Assembly (NCBI GenBank): GCA_021775755.1
Contig: JAJFHE010000050.1
Span: 186,001 to 250,000 of the forward strand
DNA length: 64,000 bases
Reading direction: 5' to 3'
From: Hyphomicrobiales bacterium
Lineage (GTDB): Bacteria; Pseudomonadota; Alphaproteobacteria; Rhizobiales; JAJFHB01
Made by a program: the position numbers and the translations under genes. This document shows, one piece after another, positions 32,983 to 40,545 of the stretch (positions are counted from its first letter, which is position 1; each line of letters opens with the position of its first letter). The notes under the pieces were generated by a model, which was not told the origin of the DNA, did no database searches, and saw nothing but the letters and a program-made list of their open reading frames with translations.

Positions 32983-34383
32983 ATGAGCGATACGACATTC
33001 GATGTCATCATTGTCGGTGCGGGGCCGGGAGGCTACGTGGCGGCAATCCGTGGCGCTCAGCTTGGTCTCAAGATCGCGATCGTTGAGGAAAAGCATCTCG
33101 GCGGTATCTGCCTCAACTGGGGCTGCATCCCCACTAAGGCGCTGCTGCGCACGTCGGAAATCTATCACTACATGCACAACGCAAAGGATTACGGCCTATC
33201 CGTCGAGAACCCATCATTTTCAATTGCAGATGTGGTGAAACGCTCACGCACCGTCTCGCGGCGCCTCAATCAGGGTGTTGGGCACCTTCTGAAGAAGAAC
33301 AAGGTCACGGTTATTGACGGGCGCGGACGTCTTAACGGCCCCGGCAAGGTGATCGTTACCAAGGATGGGGCGGATGTTGGAACACTTCAGGCCAAGCACG
33401 TCATCATGGCGACCGGCGCTCGGCCAAGGGCGCTGCCGGGCCTGGAGGCGGACGGCAAGCTCGTGTGGAGCTATTTCGAAGCACTGGTACCAGATGAAAT
33501 GCCAAAATCCATGCTGGTGATCGGATCGGGGGCCATCGGCATCGAGTTTGCCTCGTTCTATCTCACGATGGGCGCCGATGTGACGGTCGTCGAAATCATG
33601 GACACCATCATGCCGGTGGAAGATCCCGAGATATCCGCTCTCGCGCGCAAGCGCATGGAAAAGCAGGGCATGAAAATTCTGACCGGCGCGAAAGTGAACG
33701 GACTGAAGAAGGCTGCAAACACCGTCACGGCGACCATTGAAGGCAAGGATGGAAAAGTCGAGGAACTGACCGTCGACCGGGTTATTTCAGCCGTTGGTGT
33801 GCAGGGCAACATCGAGGACATCGGTCTGGAGACGACCAAGGTCAAGACAGACCGGGGCATAATTGTCGCCGACGGCTACGGGCGCACCGATGAGCCGGGC
33901 GTCTATGCCATCGGTGACGTTGCCGGCCCGCCGATGCTGGCCCACAAGGCGGAGCATGAGGGTGTCATCTGCGTTGAGAAGATTGCCGGGCTGGATGCGC
34001 ATCCGATGGACAAAAGGAAGATTCCCGGCTGCACTTATTGCCACCCGCAGGTCGCAAGCGTCGGCCTGACGGAAGCCGCCGCGAAAGATGCCGGTCACGA
34101 GATTAAAGTCGGCAGGTTTCCGTTTGCCGGCAACGGCAAAGCCATCGCGCTCGGCGAACCCGATGGCCTCGTGAAGACGATATTCGACACCAAGACCGGG
34201 CAATTGCTCGGCGCCCACCTGGTGGGAGCGGAAGTAACAGAGCTCATTCAGGGATTTGTGGTCGCCATGAACCTTGAGACCACGGAAGAAGATCTGATGC
34301 ACACGGTCTTCCCGCATCCGACGCTGTCGGAAATGATGCACGAGTCCGTGCTCGACGCCTATGGCCGTGTCATTCACATGTAG
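32983..34383 (+). CDS. lpd: Dihydrolipoyl dehydrogenase (E3)
   Basis: E3 reoxidises dihydrolipoamide and makes NADH. The 466-residue flavoprotein has the FAD fingerprint VIIVGAGPGGYVAAIRG (residues 8-24), the redox pair in GGICLNWGCIPTKALL (Cys42, Cys47), the NAD fingerprint LVIGSGAIGIEFASFY, and the C-terminal His-Glu dyad in HTVFPHPTLSEMMHES. AAGGA precedes ATG 32983. Its place right after pdhABC marks it as the E3 of that complex, though it may serve other lipoyl enzymes too. Confidence 0.97.
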   Translation: MSDTTFDVIIVGAGPGGYVAAIRGAQLGLKIAIVEEKHLGGICLNWGCIPTKALLRTSEIYHYMHNAKDYGLSVENPSFSIADVVKRSRTVSRRLNQGVGHLLKKNKVTVIDGRGRLNGPGKVIVTKDGADVGTLQAKHVIMATGARPRALPGLEADGKLVWSYFEALVPDEMPKSMLVIGSGAIGIEFASFYLTMGADVTVVEIMDTIMPVEDPEISALARKRMEKQGMKILTGAKVNGLKKAANTVTATIEGKDGKVEELTVDRVISAVGVQGNIEDIGLETTKVKTDRGIIVADGYGRTDEPGVYAIGDVAGPPMLAHKAEHEGVICVEKIAGLDAHPMDKRKIPGCTYCHPQVASVGLTEAAAKDAGHEIKVGRFPFAGNGKAIALGEPDGLVKTIFDTKTGQLLGAHLVGAEVTELIQGFVVAMNLETTEEDLMHTVFPHPTLSEMMHESVLDAYGRVIHM

Positions 34384-34386
34384 CGG

Positions 34387-34803
34387 CTACTCACGCCCGT
34401 CGATTTTAGGCACGCCGGACGTTGGGCGTGGTTGTGCGGGTTCAGGCGCCGGTTCAGCTTCGGGTGTTGATTCCGGTCTCGGCGCAGCATCGCCGGGACG
34501 GCGAAGATCGATTTTCAGCTTTCGGCTCAGTTCATCAAGGTCCGGGTATACGGTTTCGCGCACCAGATAACCGGTTGAGACGAGATCCTGGATGGACATT
34601 CTGTTGTAGATGAACATGAACACCAGGCCGGAAAAGCCGAACGACAGAATGGCTGCCAGAAACATGATGCCGAAATACTTCCAGTCGCCGCGGAACATCG
34701 CCGGAAACGGTCCGAAAAACAAAACCGTCCACGAAAAGCCCACCGGCGCCTCGCGGATCGCGTTGGTTTTCGGGTGCTCAAAGGTAATCGAGGTATAGGC
34801 CAT
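34387..34803 (-). CDS. DUF2628-like small membrane protein
   Basis: A 138-residue protein with a short N-terminal segment, a hydrophobic hairpin (about 22-40 and 46-66, GFSWTVLFFGPFPAMFRGDW and FGIMFLAAILSFGFSGLVF) and a cytoplasmic helix-rich region followed by a Pro-Glu-Ala tail (PESTPEAEPAPEPAQP). The combination of a W...FGP.....R.DW turn between two helices resembles DUF2628 proteins. It is convergent with lpd, three bases apart. Function unknown. Confidence 0.65.
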   Translation of the reverse strand: MAYTSITFEHPKTNAIREAPVGFSWTVLFFGPFPAMFRGDWKYFGIMFLAAILSFGFSGLVFMFIYNRMSIQDLVSTGYLVRETVYPDLDELSRKLKIDLRRPGDAAPRPESTPEAEPAPEPAQPRPTSGVPKIDGRE

Positions 34804-35039
34804 GCCGGAGTTGTCTTTGGATAATGGTCGCCACGTGCCGGTTGAATGTGCAGAGGATGGGCGTGTATTTCAAGTGCATGTATCGACTTAACTCGCCTGA
34901 TCCGGGGTCCACGTAGTGCTTGACGGGCCTCAAGCGCTCGGCCATGAGTTAAGGGTGAGGGTACAGCAACCGTGGATGCGGCCGGTTGGGGGAACCAAAC
35001 CGTTCAGCCGGCGCAAAGCGGCAGGCGAAGGAGAACGAC

Positions 35040-35279
35040 ATGGGCATTATTTTGTGGCTGGTGGTAGGTGTAATTGCCGGGTTCATCGCGGAAAAAGTGA
35101 TGGGAACCGATCATGGCTTGTTGATGAACCTGGTTGTCGGTATTGCCGGCGCGTTTATCGGCGGGTTCCTGGCGCAGGCGCTGGGTATTCATTTCGCCGG
35201 CTTCCTCGGCACCATTATTGTTGCGACCGTTGGCGCAATCATACTGTTGTATGCGCTGAAGCTGATCAAATCGAGGTAG
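35040..35279 (+). CDS. GlsB/YeaQ/YmgE-family stress-response membrane protein
   Basis: A 79-residue protein with three hydrophobic segments and the family pattern GVIAGFIAEKVMG, LLMNLVVGIAGAFIGGFLA and GTIIVATVGAIILLYALKL. Members are small transglycosylase-associated inner-membrane proteins induced by stress; their mechanism is not known. The start is fixed by a textbook AAGGAG 7 bases ahead of ATG 35040. It precedes lipA by 14 bases and may share its transcript. Confidence 0.88.
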   Translation: MGIILWLVVGVIAGFIAEKVMGTDHGLLMNLVVGIAGAFIGGFLAQALGIHFAGFLGTIIVATVGAIILLYALKLIKSR

Positions 35280-35293
35280 GTACCGGCACGTAA

Positions 35294-36250
35294 ATGGTAA
35301 CGGTTCTCGACCAGACGAAAAGCGAACGGCCGCGGCATCCTGAAAAGGTGCGGCGGCCGGATACGCCGATCCTGCGCAAACCGGACTGGATCCGCGTTAA
35401 AGCGCCGGGCCATCCGGTTTACAACGAAACCCGCAAGATCGTCCGCGAGAACAATCTCGTCACCGTGTGTGAGGAGGCGGGCTGCCCCAATATCGGCGAA
35501 TGCTGGGCGCAGCGCCACGCCACATTCATGATCATGGGCGACACCTGCACGCGGGCTTGCGCATTCTGCAATGTACGCACCGGGATGCCGGAGCCCCTCG
35601 ATGCCGGCGAGCCGGAAAGTGTAGCCGAGGCAACCGCGCAACTGAAACTCAAGCATGTGGTGATCACATCGGTAGACCGTGACGATCTCCCGGACGGCGG
35701 CGCGCAACACTTTGCCGATGTCATCGCGGCGACGCGAGCGCACAATCCGCAGACGACGATAGAGATCCTGACGCCGGACTTCCTGCGCAAGGACGGCGCT
35801 CTGGAAGTCGTTGCGGCGGCTCGACCGGATGTCTTCAATCACAATCTGGAAACAGTTCCCTCGCTTTATCTGCGGGTGAGGCCGGGTGCCAGGTATTTTC
35901 ACTCCCTGCGCCTGTTGCAGCAGGTGAAGGAGATTCATCCGCAACAATTCACCAAATCCGGCATCATGGTGGGCCTCGGCGAAACCCGCGATGAAGTGCT
36001 GCAGGTGATGGATGACATGCGCGCCGCGTCGATTGATTTTCTGACCATCGGCCAGTATCTGCAGCCCTCGCGCAAACATCACGCGATTGACCGTTTCGTG
36101 ACGCCGGAAGAGTTCAAGTCTTACGAGACCATCGCCTATGCGAAAGGGTTTCTGCTTGTCTCCGCGAGCCCCCTGACGCGGTCATCGCACCATGCGGGCG
36201 ATGATTTCGAACGTCTGCGGGCCGCACGGCGCGCGCAAGCCGGCGTTTAA
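35294..36250 (+). CDS. lipA: Lipoyl synthase
   Basis: LipA inserts two sulfurs into octanoyl-lysine of lipoyl domains, using two iron-sulfur clusters and S-adenosylmethionine. In the 318-residue protein the auxiliary cluster cysteines are in [13 protein letters not shown], the radical-SAM cysteines in [10 protein letters not shown], and the C-terminal RSSHHAG supplies the serine ligand of the auxiliary cluster. It is fitting next to pdhABC-lpd, whose E1 beta and E2 both need lipoylation. Confidence 0.97.
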   Translation: MVTVLDQTKSERPRHPEKVRRPDTPILRKPDWIRVKAPGHPVYNETRKIVRENNLVTVCEEAGCPNIGECWAQRHATFMIMGDTCTRACAFCNVRTGMPEPLDAGEPESVAEATAQLKLKHVVITSVDRDDLPDGGAQHFADVIAATRAHNPQTTIEILTPDFLRKDGALEVVAAARPDVFNHNLETVPSLYLRVRPGARYFHSLRLLQQVKEIHPQQFTKSGIMVGLGETRDEVLQVMDDMRAASIDFLTIGQYLQPSRKHHAIDRFVTPEEFKSYETIAYAKGFLLVSASPLTRSSHHAGDDFERLRAARRAQAGV

Positions 36251-36267
36251 GGGCGGACCCTATCCAA

Positions 36268-36723
36268 ATGGTTTCGTTCAAGGCCGTTGAGCGCGTTCCC
36301 TATACCGCCGAACAGATGTTCGATCTGGTGGCGTCCGTGGAAACTTACGAGGAGTTTCTGCCGTTGTGCGAACGATCCGTTGTGATCGAGCGGCGTACGA
36401 TCGACGATACGCACGAAGAACTCTTCACAATCCTCGAGCTCAGACACAAGAAGACGGGCGTGCGCGACACATTCGAAAGCACCGTTCATCTCGACCGCGA
36501 CCTCATGCAGATCGAGACCATTGCCGATTCCGGCCCGGTAAAGCACCTGAAAAGCCGCTGGAGCTTTGAGGATGTCGCCGATGGAGGGTCGGAGGCGCGG
36601 TTTACCGTTGAGTATCAGATGCGCGGCACGATGCTGCAGATGCTGGTCGGCAAGCTCTATCAGATCCTGTTCGAGCGCATCGCGAGCGCCTTCAAGGAAC
36701 GCGCACGGGTTGTCTACGGATAG
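36268..36723 (+). CDS. COQ10/START-like (RatA-family) protein
   Basis: A 151-residue START-like domain protein of the coenzyme Q-binding COQ10 type: FKAVERVPYTAEQMFDLVASVETYEEFLPLC at the start is a family hallmark (shown here as VPYTAEQMFDLV and YEEFLPLC), followed by beta strands with an internal cavity and the end helix LYQILFERIASAFKERA. Related proteins help ubiquinone function in respiration; the RatA name from E. coli reflects a proposed ribosome-binding effect. It follows lipA by 17 bases, as in many Hyphomicrobiales, where cinA is next; here the mobile island intervenes. Confidence 0.88.
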   Translation: MVSFKAVERVPYTAEQMFDLVASVETYEEFLPLCERSVVIERRTIDDTHEELFTILELRHKKTGVRDTFESTVHLDRDLMQIETIADSGPVKHLKSRWSFEDVADGGSEARFTVEYQMRGTMLQMLVGKLYQILFERIASAFKERARVVYG

Positions 36724-36778
36724 ATCTGACAACGTAAGGCAAACGTCAACGGTTCCGTTCGATTGTTTCAAAATTATA

Positions 36779-37540
36779 TTAGGACGTGGACTCATAAACG
36801 CCCAGCCATAAGCGGATTGCCGCGAGCTTGATGAACGCGAGGAAGTTCTCCGCCAGCTTGTCGTAGCGAGTTGCGATCCGCCTGCAATGCTTGATCCGAT
36901 TGAAGAACCGCTCCACGTGATTGCGGTCTCGGTATAGATGCGGGCTGAAGCAGATCGGGTTCTTGCGATTTCGTTTCGGCGGAATGTTTGCCCACGCTCC
37001 ACGCTCTCGCGCAAGTTCTCTGATTGCATCCGAGTCGTAGGCCCTGTCGGCAAGCAGCATTCCATTGTATCGAAGTTCTGTCAGCAGATCGCCGGCGAGT
37101 AGACTGTCATGTTCGTGGCCGGCGCTGAGCGCCAGTCGGATTGGTAGACCCTTGGCATCGACAACCGCGTGAATCTTCGTTGTCAGTCCGCCTCGTGAAC
37201 GGCCCGTGCAGTTGCTCTCGGATTTGGCAATGCAGCTTGCGTGTTGATGCACCCGGACAATGGACGTGTCGAGCATCTGCACATCGGCGTCACGACTATC
37301 CGTCATGGCAGCGAGGATGTTGTCCCAGATGCCTGCCTTGCGCCATCGATTAAAGCGATTGTAGCAGGTCGTGTACGGCCCATAGCAATCAGGCAGATCG
37401 CGCCATGGTGCCCCTGAGCGTAACACCCAAAAGATGCCATTCAGTACACGCCGGTCGTCAACACGCGGAACACCGCGTGACTTTGCAGGCAGAACAGGGC
37501 AGATAATCGACCATTCAAGGTCCGTAAATTCATAACGCAT
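36779..37540 (-). CDS. IS5-family transposase, full length
   Basis: A 253-residue DDE transposase of the IS5 family (IS427-like group). The N-terminal DUF4096-type part MRYEFTDLEWSIICPVLP and GIFWVLRSGAPWRDLP is followed by the catalytic residues in QMLDTSIVRVHQHA (Asp), LLADRAYDSD (Asp) and HVERFFNRIKHCRRIATRYDKL (Glu). Many members of this group need a frameshift to make the enzyme; this copy is a single open frame and may be active. Its 3' end forms the left end of the element. Confidence 0.93.
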   Translation of the reverse strand: MRYEFTDLEWSIICPVLPAKSRGVPRVDDRRVLNGIFWVLRSGAPWRDLPDCYGPYTTCYNRFNRWRKAGIWDNILAAMTDSRDADVQMLDTSIVRVHQHASCIAKSESNCTGRSRGGLTTKIHAVVDAKGLPIRLALSAGHEHDSLLAGDLLTELRYNGMLLADRAYDSDAIRELARERGAWANIPPKRNRKNPICFSPHLYRDRNHVERFFNRIKHCRRIATRYDKLAENFLAFIKLAAIRLWLGVYESTS

Positions 37541-37573
37541 GATTCGAAGCTCCTGCGAGCTTGAATCACAATC
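36783..37573 (-). mobile_element. IS5-family insertion sequence (approximate borders)
   Basis: The element is built around one intact transposase. The left tip is set at GACGTGGACTCA, after TTAG, because this sequence includes the transposase stop region and is matched at 20 of 24 bases by a remnant at 41659-41682. The right tip is only a guess at GATTGTGATTCA (minus strand, from 37573), which agrees with the left tip at 7 of 12 positions; no clear target duplication was found. Just ahead of the transposase ATG is an imperfect palindrome GATTCAAGCTC..GAGCTTCGAATC. Confidence 0.6.
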
Positions 37574-37885
37574 GTACCTTCGCCGGCAACGAGCTTGCCC
37601 GAACGTCCGGTTTCGGATGCCTTTTCACCGTCAGTTTGACAGGCCGAACAAGGGCATTTTTGACCCTGAGCGGACATCCTGGAAAGGTTGAAGCGGCATC
37701 GGTCAGGAGGTTGGTCCTGTCCACAAAGTGATCGAATTGCCGGTTGGCGACCTGGTGACGCATAAGCCGGAGGGGTTTGGCGGCGGCTGGCCGCGGGAAG
37801 ACTGGCGCCTTCTGTTCGGACTGCGGATGTCGTATCTATTGGCGCTCTGGGCAATCAAGACCACAGTCAACAGGACAACGAAGAC
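37541..37885. other. Junction region with gene fragments between IS5 element and SDR gene
   Basis: No intact gene is visible. On the minus strand a short reading frame from ATG 37677 (MSAQGQKCPCSACQT...) rich in cysteine runs into the IS5 end, as if the start of a gene had been cut by the insertion. On the plus strand a different frame ends in an ATGA overlap with the SDR gene. Both look like debris of the original neighbours. Confidence 0.4.
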
Positions 37886-37889
37886 ATGA
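37692..37889 (+). pseudogene. 3' end of a broken gene upstream of the SDR gene
   Basis: An open frame of 65 codons with no good start, containing VIELPVGDLVTHKPEGFGGG, then WPREDWRLLFGLRMSYLLAL and a basic end NRTTKT. Its TGA overlaps the ATG of the SDR gene as ATGA, the usual sign of translational coupling, so it is probably the tail of a gene once co-transcribed with the SDR gene and cut off at about 37690 by the rearrangement. The protein family is not recognised. A short real gene from GTG 37728 cannot be excluded. Confidence 0.35.
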
Positions 37890-38947
37890 GCACTGCAGCG
37901 AAGAAAACGGCCTTGGTCGTCGGAGCGACGGGTGTTGTCGGCCGCAACCTCCTGCAGCATCTGCTCGCACTCGAAGATTGGCACGTGATCGCGGTATCTC
38001 GCCGCGCTCCCGATCTAGAGGGCGACTACCGCCACATTCCGGTGGATCTCATGGACGCGGCGGATTGTGCGGACAAGTTCGGACGGGATCTCGGCGTCAC
38101 GCATGTGTTCTACGCAGCTTATGTGGAGATGCCGAGTTGGGCGGAAACGGTAGCACCGAACCTTGCCATGCTGACCAACTTGATGGATGCGGTGGAGGTG
38201 GCGGCGCCCGGTCTGCAGCACGTCAATCTCATGCATGGAACCAAATGGTACGGCAACCATCTGGGCTCCTTCAAGACACCGGCACAAGAAAATGATCCGC
38301 GCCACATGCCGCCGAATTTCTACTATGACCAGCAGGATTTCATTGCCGAGCGTCAGAAGGGCAAGAGCTGGACTTGGTCAACCGCCCGTCCGCACGGCGT
38401 TTGCGGTTTTGCGGTTGGCAATCCAATGAACCTGGTTATGGTGCTTTCGGTCTATGCAACCCTTTCGAAGGCACTCGGTCTGCCGCTTAGGCATCCGGGC
38501 TCTAGGGCGAACGCCCATGCGCTCTATCAGGTGTCGGACACTGCGCTACTCTCCAGAGCGGCCGTTTGGATGTCAACGAACACGGGCTGCGCCAACGAGC
38601 CATTCAATGTCACCAATGGAGATATCTTCCGTTGGGAGGATATGTGGCCCGCCTTCGCCGATTATTTCGACATGAATCTGGCGCCGCCGCAGAAAATCGA
38701 TCTCAGCCACATGATGGCCGACAAGGCTGGATTGTGGCGCGAAATCGCGCAGCAACACGCACTGCAGGACATTGCCTATGAAAGGCTCGTTTCATGGGCT
38801 TACGGAGACTTCGTCTTCACGCCCGAATTCGACATTGTTTCGTCGATGACCAAGGCACGGCAACTCGGATTTCACGACGTGGTCGATTCACGGGAGATGT
38901 TTCTGCGGCTGTTTGATGAACTAAGGGCCAACAGGGTCATTCCATAG
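37886..38947 (+). CDS. SDR-family oxidoreductase, PRISE/enone reductase-like
   Basis: A 353-residue short-chain dehydrogenase of the extended, atypical type related to plant progesterone 5-beta-reductase and iridoid synthase (PRISE). Evidence is the altered nucleotide motif LVVGATGVVGRNLL (residues 9-22), AVSRRAPD for the cofactor ribose, HGTKWYGNH, the catalytic Tyr region NFYYDQQDFI and WSTARPHGVCGF. Such enzymes reduce activated carbon-carbon double bonds with NAD(P)H; the substrate is unknown. It sits inside the mobile island, behind a truncated partner gene, so it was probably imported or left over from a disrupted operon. Confidence 0.82.
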   Translation: MSTAAKKTALVVGATGVVGRNLLQHLLALEDWHVIAVSRRAPDLEGDYRHIPVDLMDAADCADKFGRDLGVTHVFYAAYVEMPSWAETVAPNLAMLTNLMDAVEVAAPGLQHVNLMHGTKWYGNHLGSFKTPAQENDPRHMPPNFYYDQQDFIAERQKGKSWTWSTARPHGVCGFAVGNPMNLVMVLSVYATLSKALGLPLRHPGSRANAHALYQVSDTALLSRAAVWMSTNTGCANEPFNVTNGDIFRWEDMWPAFADYFDMNLAPPQKIDLSHMMADKAGLWREIAQQHALQDIAYERLVSWAYGDFVFTPEFDIVSSMTKARQLGFHDVVDSREMFLRLFDELRANRVIP

Positions 38948-38993
38948 CTGACGAGTGGCTTGGCCGGGTAATCGAGAGAGTCTGTTCATGGCA

Positions 38994-39011
38994 GATTTTG
39001 TTGATAAAGTC
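38994..39011 (+). repeat. Left terminal inverted repeat of a MITE-like element
   Basis: GATTTTGTTGATAAAGTC is matched in reverse orientation at 41555-41572 with one mismatch in 18. GGCA lies directly outside each copy (38990-38993 and 41573-41576), a possible 4-base target duplication. Taking out the IS1595-type insertion, the two repeats would be about 218 bases apart end to end, the size of a miniature element. No transposase is encoded by it. Confidence 0.6.
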
Positions 39012-39169
39012 ATTTTCGCGGGTCGATCAAAAAATCTCAGCCTCACTGGTGAGCGTTTCGGAAATTCGGCTGGGGGGACAGCCGCAACCCCGGTTTCGCC
39101 TTGTATGACCTTGTGAGTATCGCGCGCAGGGAAATAGAAAGTCGTTTTGGGCGCAATCGATTTCTGCCA

Positions 39170-39177
39170 AGAAATTC
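39170..39177 (+). repeat. Target-site duplication, left copy (AGAAATTC)
   Basis: AGAAATTC directly precedes the left inverted repeat of the IS1595-type transposon and recurs right after its right end at 41531-41538. Eight bases is the length expected for this family. Confidence 0.93.
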
Positions 39178-39201
39178 GGGCATTGTATACTTGACATAGC
39201 A
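39178..39201 (+). repeat. Left terminal inverted repeat of the IS1595-type transposon
   Basis: Twenty-four bases starting GGGCATTG and ending TTGACATAGCA; 23 match the right end in reverse complement. The TTGACA inside it may also work as a -35 element pointing inward. Confidence 0.93.
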
Positions 39202-39206
39202 GAGCC

Positions 39207-39401
39207 ATGAGACCATCTGATTCTAGTGAGCCTGACGAGAAACGAGATTTTGAATTGCCGCCGGATTCACTTGTGCGCGAGATTGCGTCGATGCTTTCGG
39301 CTTGGGAGTGGGAGGAAGACACCTCAACCGCTACCGATCTTGCTCGTCGGATTGTTGGGCTATGTCAACAAGGACGTCCTGAATACCGACGCCATATTTG
39401 A
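39207..39401 (+). CDS. Possible short acidic passenger protein
   Basis: A 64-residue frame starting 5 bases inside the left inverted repeat: MRPSDSSEPDEKRDF at the start, then an amphipathic stretch with LVREIASMLSAWEWEED. It is strongly acidic. It overlaps the end of the HEPN-like gene on the other strand by 71 bases and lacks a clear ribosome binding site, so it may be fortuitous. No family is recognised. Confidence 0.3.
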   Translation: MRPSDSSEPDEKRDFELPPDSLVREIASMLSAWEWEEDTSTATDLARRIVGLCQQGRPEYRRHI

Positions 39402-39846
39402 GGGCATATCCAGAAAGCTTCTGGGCCTTGACTGCTGCTTCCAAGATTGACTTTGTGGTGACGCTAACTCTTTTTTGTTTCAAGCCCGTTTTGTTGTGGA
39501 GTAGACGAATAAGCTGAGCATCGCCAGTTTCTTCAGAGTGCTCGATTACAGCCCCGTGGATCATATCGTGGCGAGCTTCAGATGCAGTTTCGATTTCATC
39601 GAGCCAGTCCGCAAGCTGGGCCTGGGTTTCTTCTGGCAGGGGCATACGCTTGAATGCTTTGCGGAGATACTTCAGCTTGCGGCTTAGTGCTCTAGGGGTT
39701 TCATTTTCATACTGCCGGTTGCCAAGCCCGTGGTGGATTACATGAATCATACTATCCAAGCCGAGTTCAAGGTGGGCCCATGATATGGTAAGCCTACCCA
39801 ATGCGGCGAAAAACTCGTTAGCCTGAGGTGAATCGTAGTTAGACAT
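39331..39846 (-). CDS. HEPN-like hypothetical protein (transposon passenger)
   Basis: A 171-residue, largely helical protein. Residues 92-97 read RHDMIH, an R-x4-H motif of the sort that forms the RNase active site in HEPN proteins; the upstream helix SWAHLELGLDSMIHVIHHGL and the helix before the motif (WLDEIETASEARHDMIHG) fit a HEPN-type bundle. HEPN proteins are common as toxins and defence effectors that cut RNA. This is an inference from the motif and helix pattern only. ATG 39846 follows TCGGGGGCTGAC, a good ribosome binding site. It lies within the IS1595-type transposon and its ATG shares bases with the start of the next gene on the opposite strand. Confidence 0.6.
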   Translation of the reverse strand: MSNYDSPQANEFFAALGRLTISWAHLELGLDSMIHVIHHGLGNRQYENETPRALSRKLKYLRKAFKRMPLPEETQAQLADWLDEIETASEARHDMIHGAVIEHSEETGDAQLIRLLHNKTGLKQKRVSVTTKSILEAAVKAQKLSGYALKYGVGIQDVLVDIAQQSDEQDR

Positions 39847-40006
39847 GTCAGCCCCCGAAGATAAATTGACTAAAGAAGAAATCGCACAACGGCGCGATGC
39901 AGGTCTTAAGGCACTTCTGAAAATGCCCCCCAAGCCTCACTCTGAGATTGTAGGCAAGGGGAAGGCAAAGGGCAAAGCCGATACGAAGGGGGAGCCCAAC
40001 GAATGA
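39845..40006 (+). CDS. 53-residue basic protein (transposon passenger)
   Basis: A short gene reading MSAPEDKLTKEEIAQRRD, then AGLKALLKMPPKPHSE and a tail rich in lysine and glycine. The N-terminal amphipathic helix followed by an LLKMPPKPH turn and a basic disordered tail resembles small orphan proteins seen in alphaproteobacterial mobile elements and phages, some of them next to toxin-like genes. It starts on the same CATG as the divergent HEPN-like gene and is followed 18 bases later by the membrane protein. GAGGTG lies about 15 bases ahead. A role as regulator or antitoxin is only a guess. Confidence 0.55.
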   Translation: MSAPEDKLTKEEIAQRRDAGLKALLKMPPKPHSEIVGKGKAKGKADTKGEPNE

Positions 40007-40024
40007 TTCCGATGTGATCTCCTA

Positions 40025-40528
40025 ATGGCAGACGATAAAGGCTTGCAAGAGCAAGCTCTGCTTGAACTGTTCAAGTCGGAGCTTGGACACCACGGGAGAT
40101 TAAGTGATGCCTTAATATCGCTTGCCCAGAACACTCTCCGCGTGTCTTTCTTGTTAAATGGCGGCGCGCTGATCGCTGCCCTTTCCGTGTACAGCGCCAA
40201 GGGTGCATCATCAGCACTCCCAATGTGGTCGTTTGGCGTTGCAGCAATATGCTGGACAGTTGGTTTGGTTGCCAGCGCAATAGCCGTTGAACGGGCGAGG
40301 CGTTCCCAACGTGAGTTTCAGGTTCAAGCGAGCAACCAGTTTAGACAAACCGGTCGAGAATTATTGAATTTACCTCTGCTGAAAGAGGAAGATAGCGTCG
40401 AGCCTGTAATCCAACGCGGGTATGAATTTTTGGATCAATCTATGTGTGCTTGGCGCGTGTCGATAGCCGCGTTTGTGGTCGGCGCTGGTGTTGCTATTAT
40501 TTCTCTCTTTTTTGCTGGAGCATCTTGA
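40025..40528 (+). CDS. Hypothetical membrane protein (transposon passenger)
   Basis: A 167-residue protein with an N-terminal charged helix (ALLELFKSELGHHGRLSDAL), two adjoining membrane helices (about 42-58 VSFLLNGGALIAALSVY and 68-88 WSFGVAAICWTVGLVASA), a cytoplasmic helical loop rich in Arg and Gln, and a last membrane helix (about 142-165, SIAAFVVGAGVAIISLFFAG). No family recognised. It is downstream of the 53-residue protein in the same direction and ends 17 bases before the convergent transposase gene, so the two small genes are likely one transcript. Confidence 0.65.
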   Translation: MADDKGLQEQALLELFKSELGHHGRLSDALISLAQNTLRVSFLLNGGALIAALSVYSAKGASSALPMWSFGVAAICWTVGLVASAIAVERARRSQREFQVQASNQFRQTGRELLNLPLLKEEDSVEPVIQRGYEFLDQSMCAWRVSIAAFVVGAGVAIISLFFAGAS

Positions 40529-40545
40529 GGCGTTTCACCTTCTGT

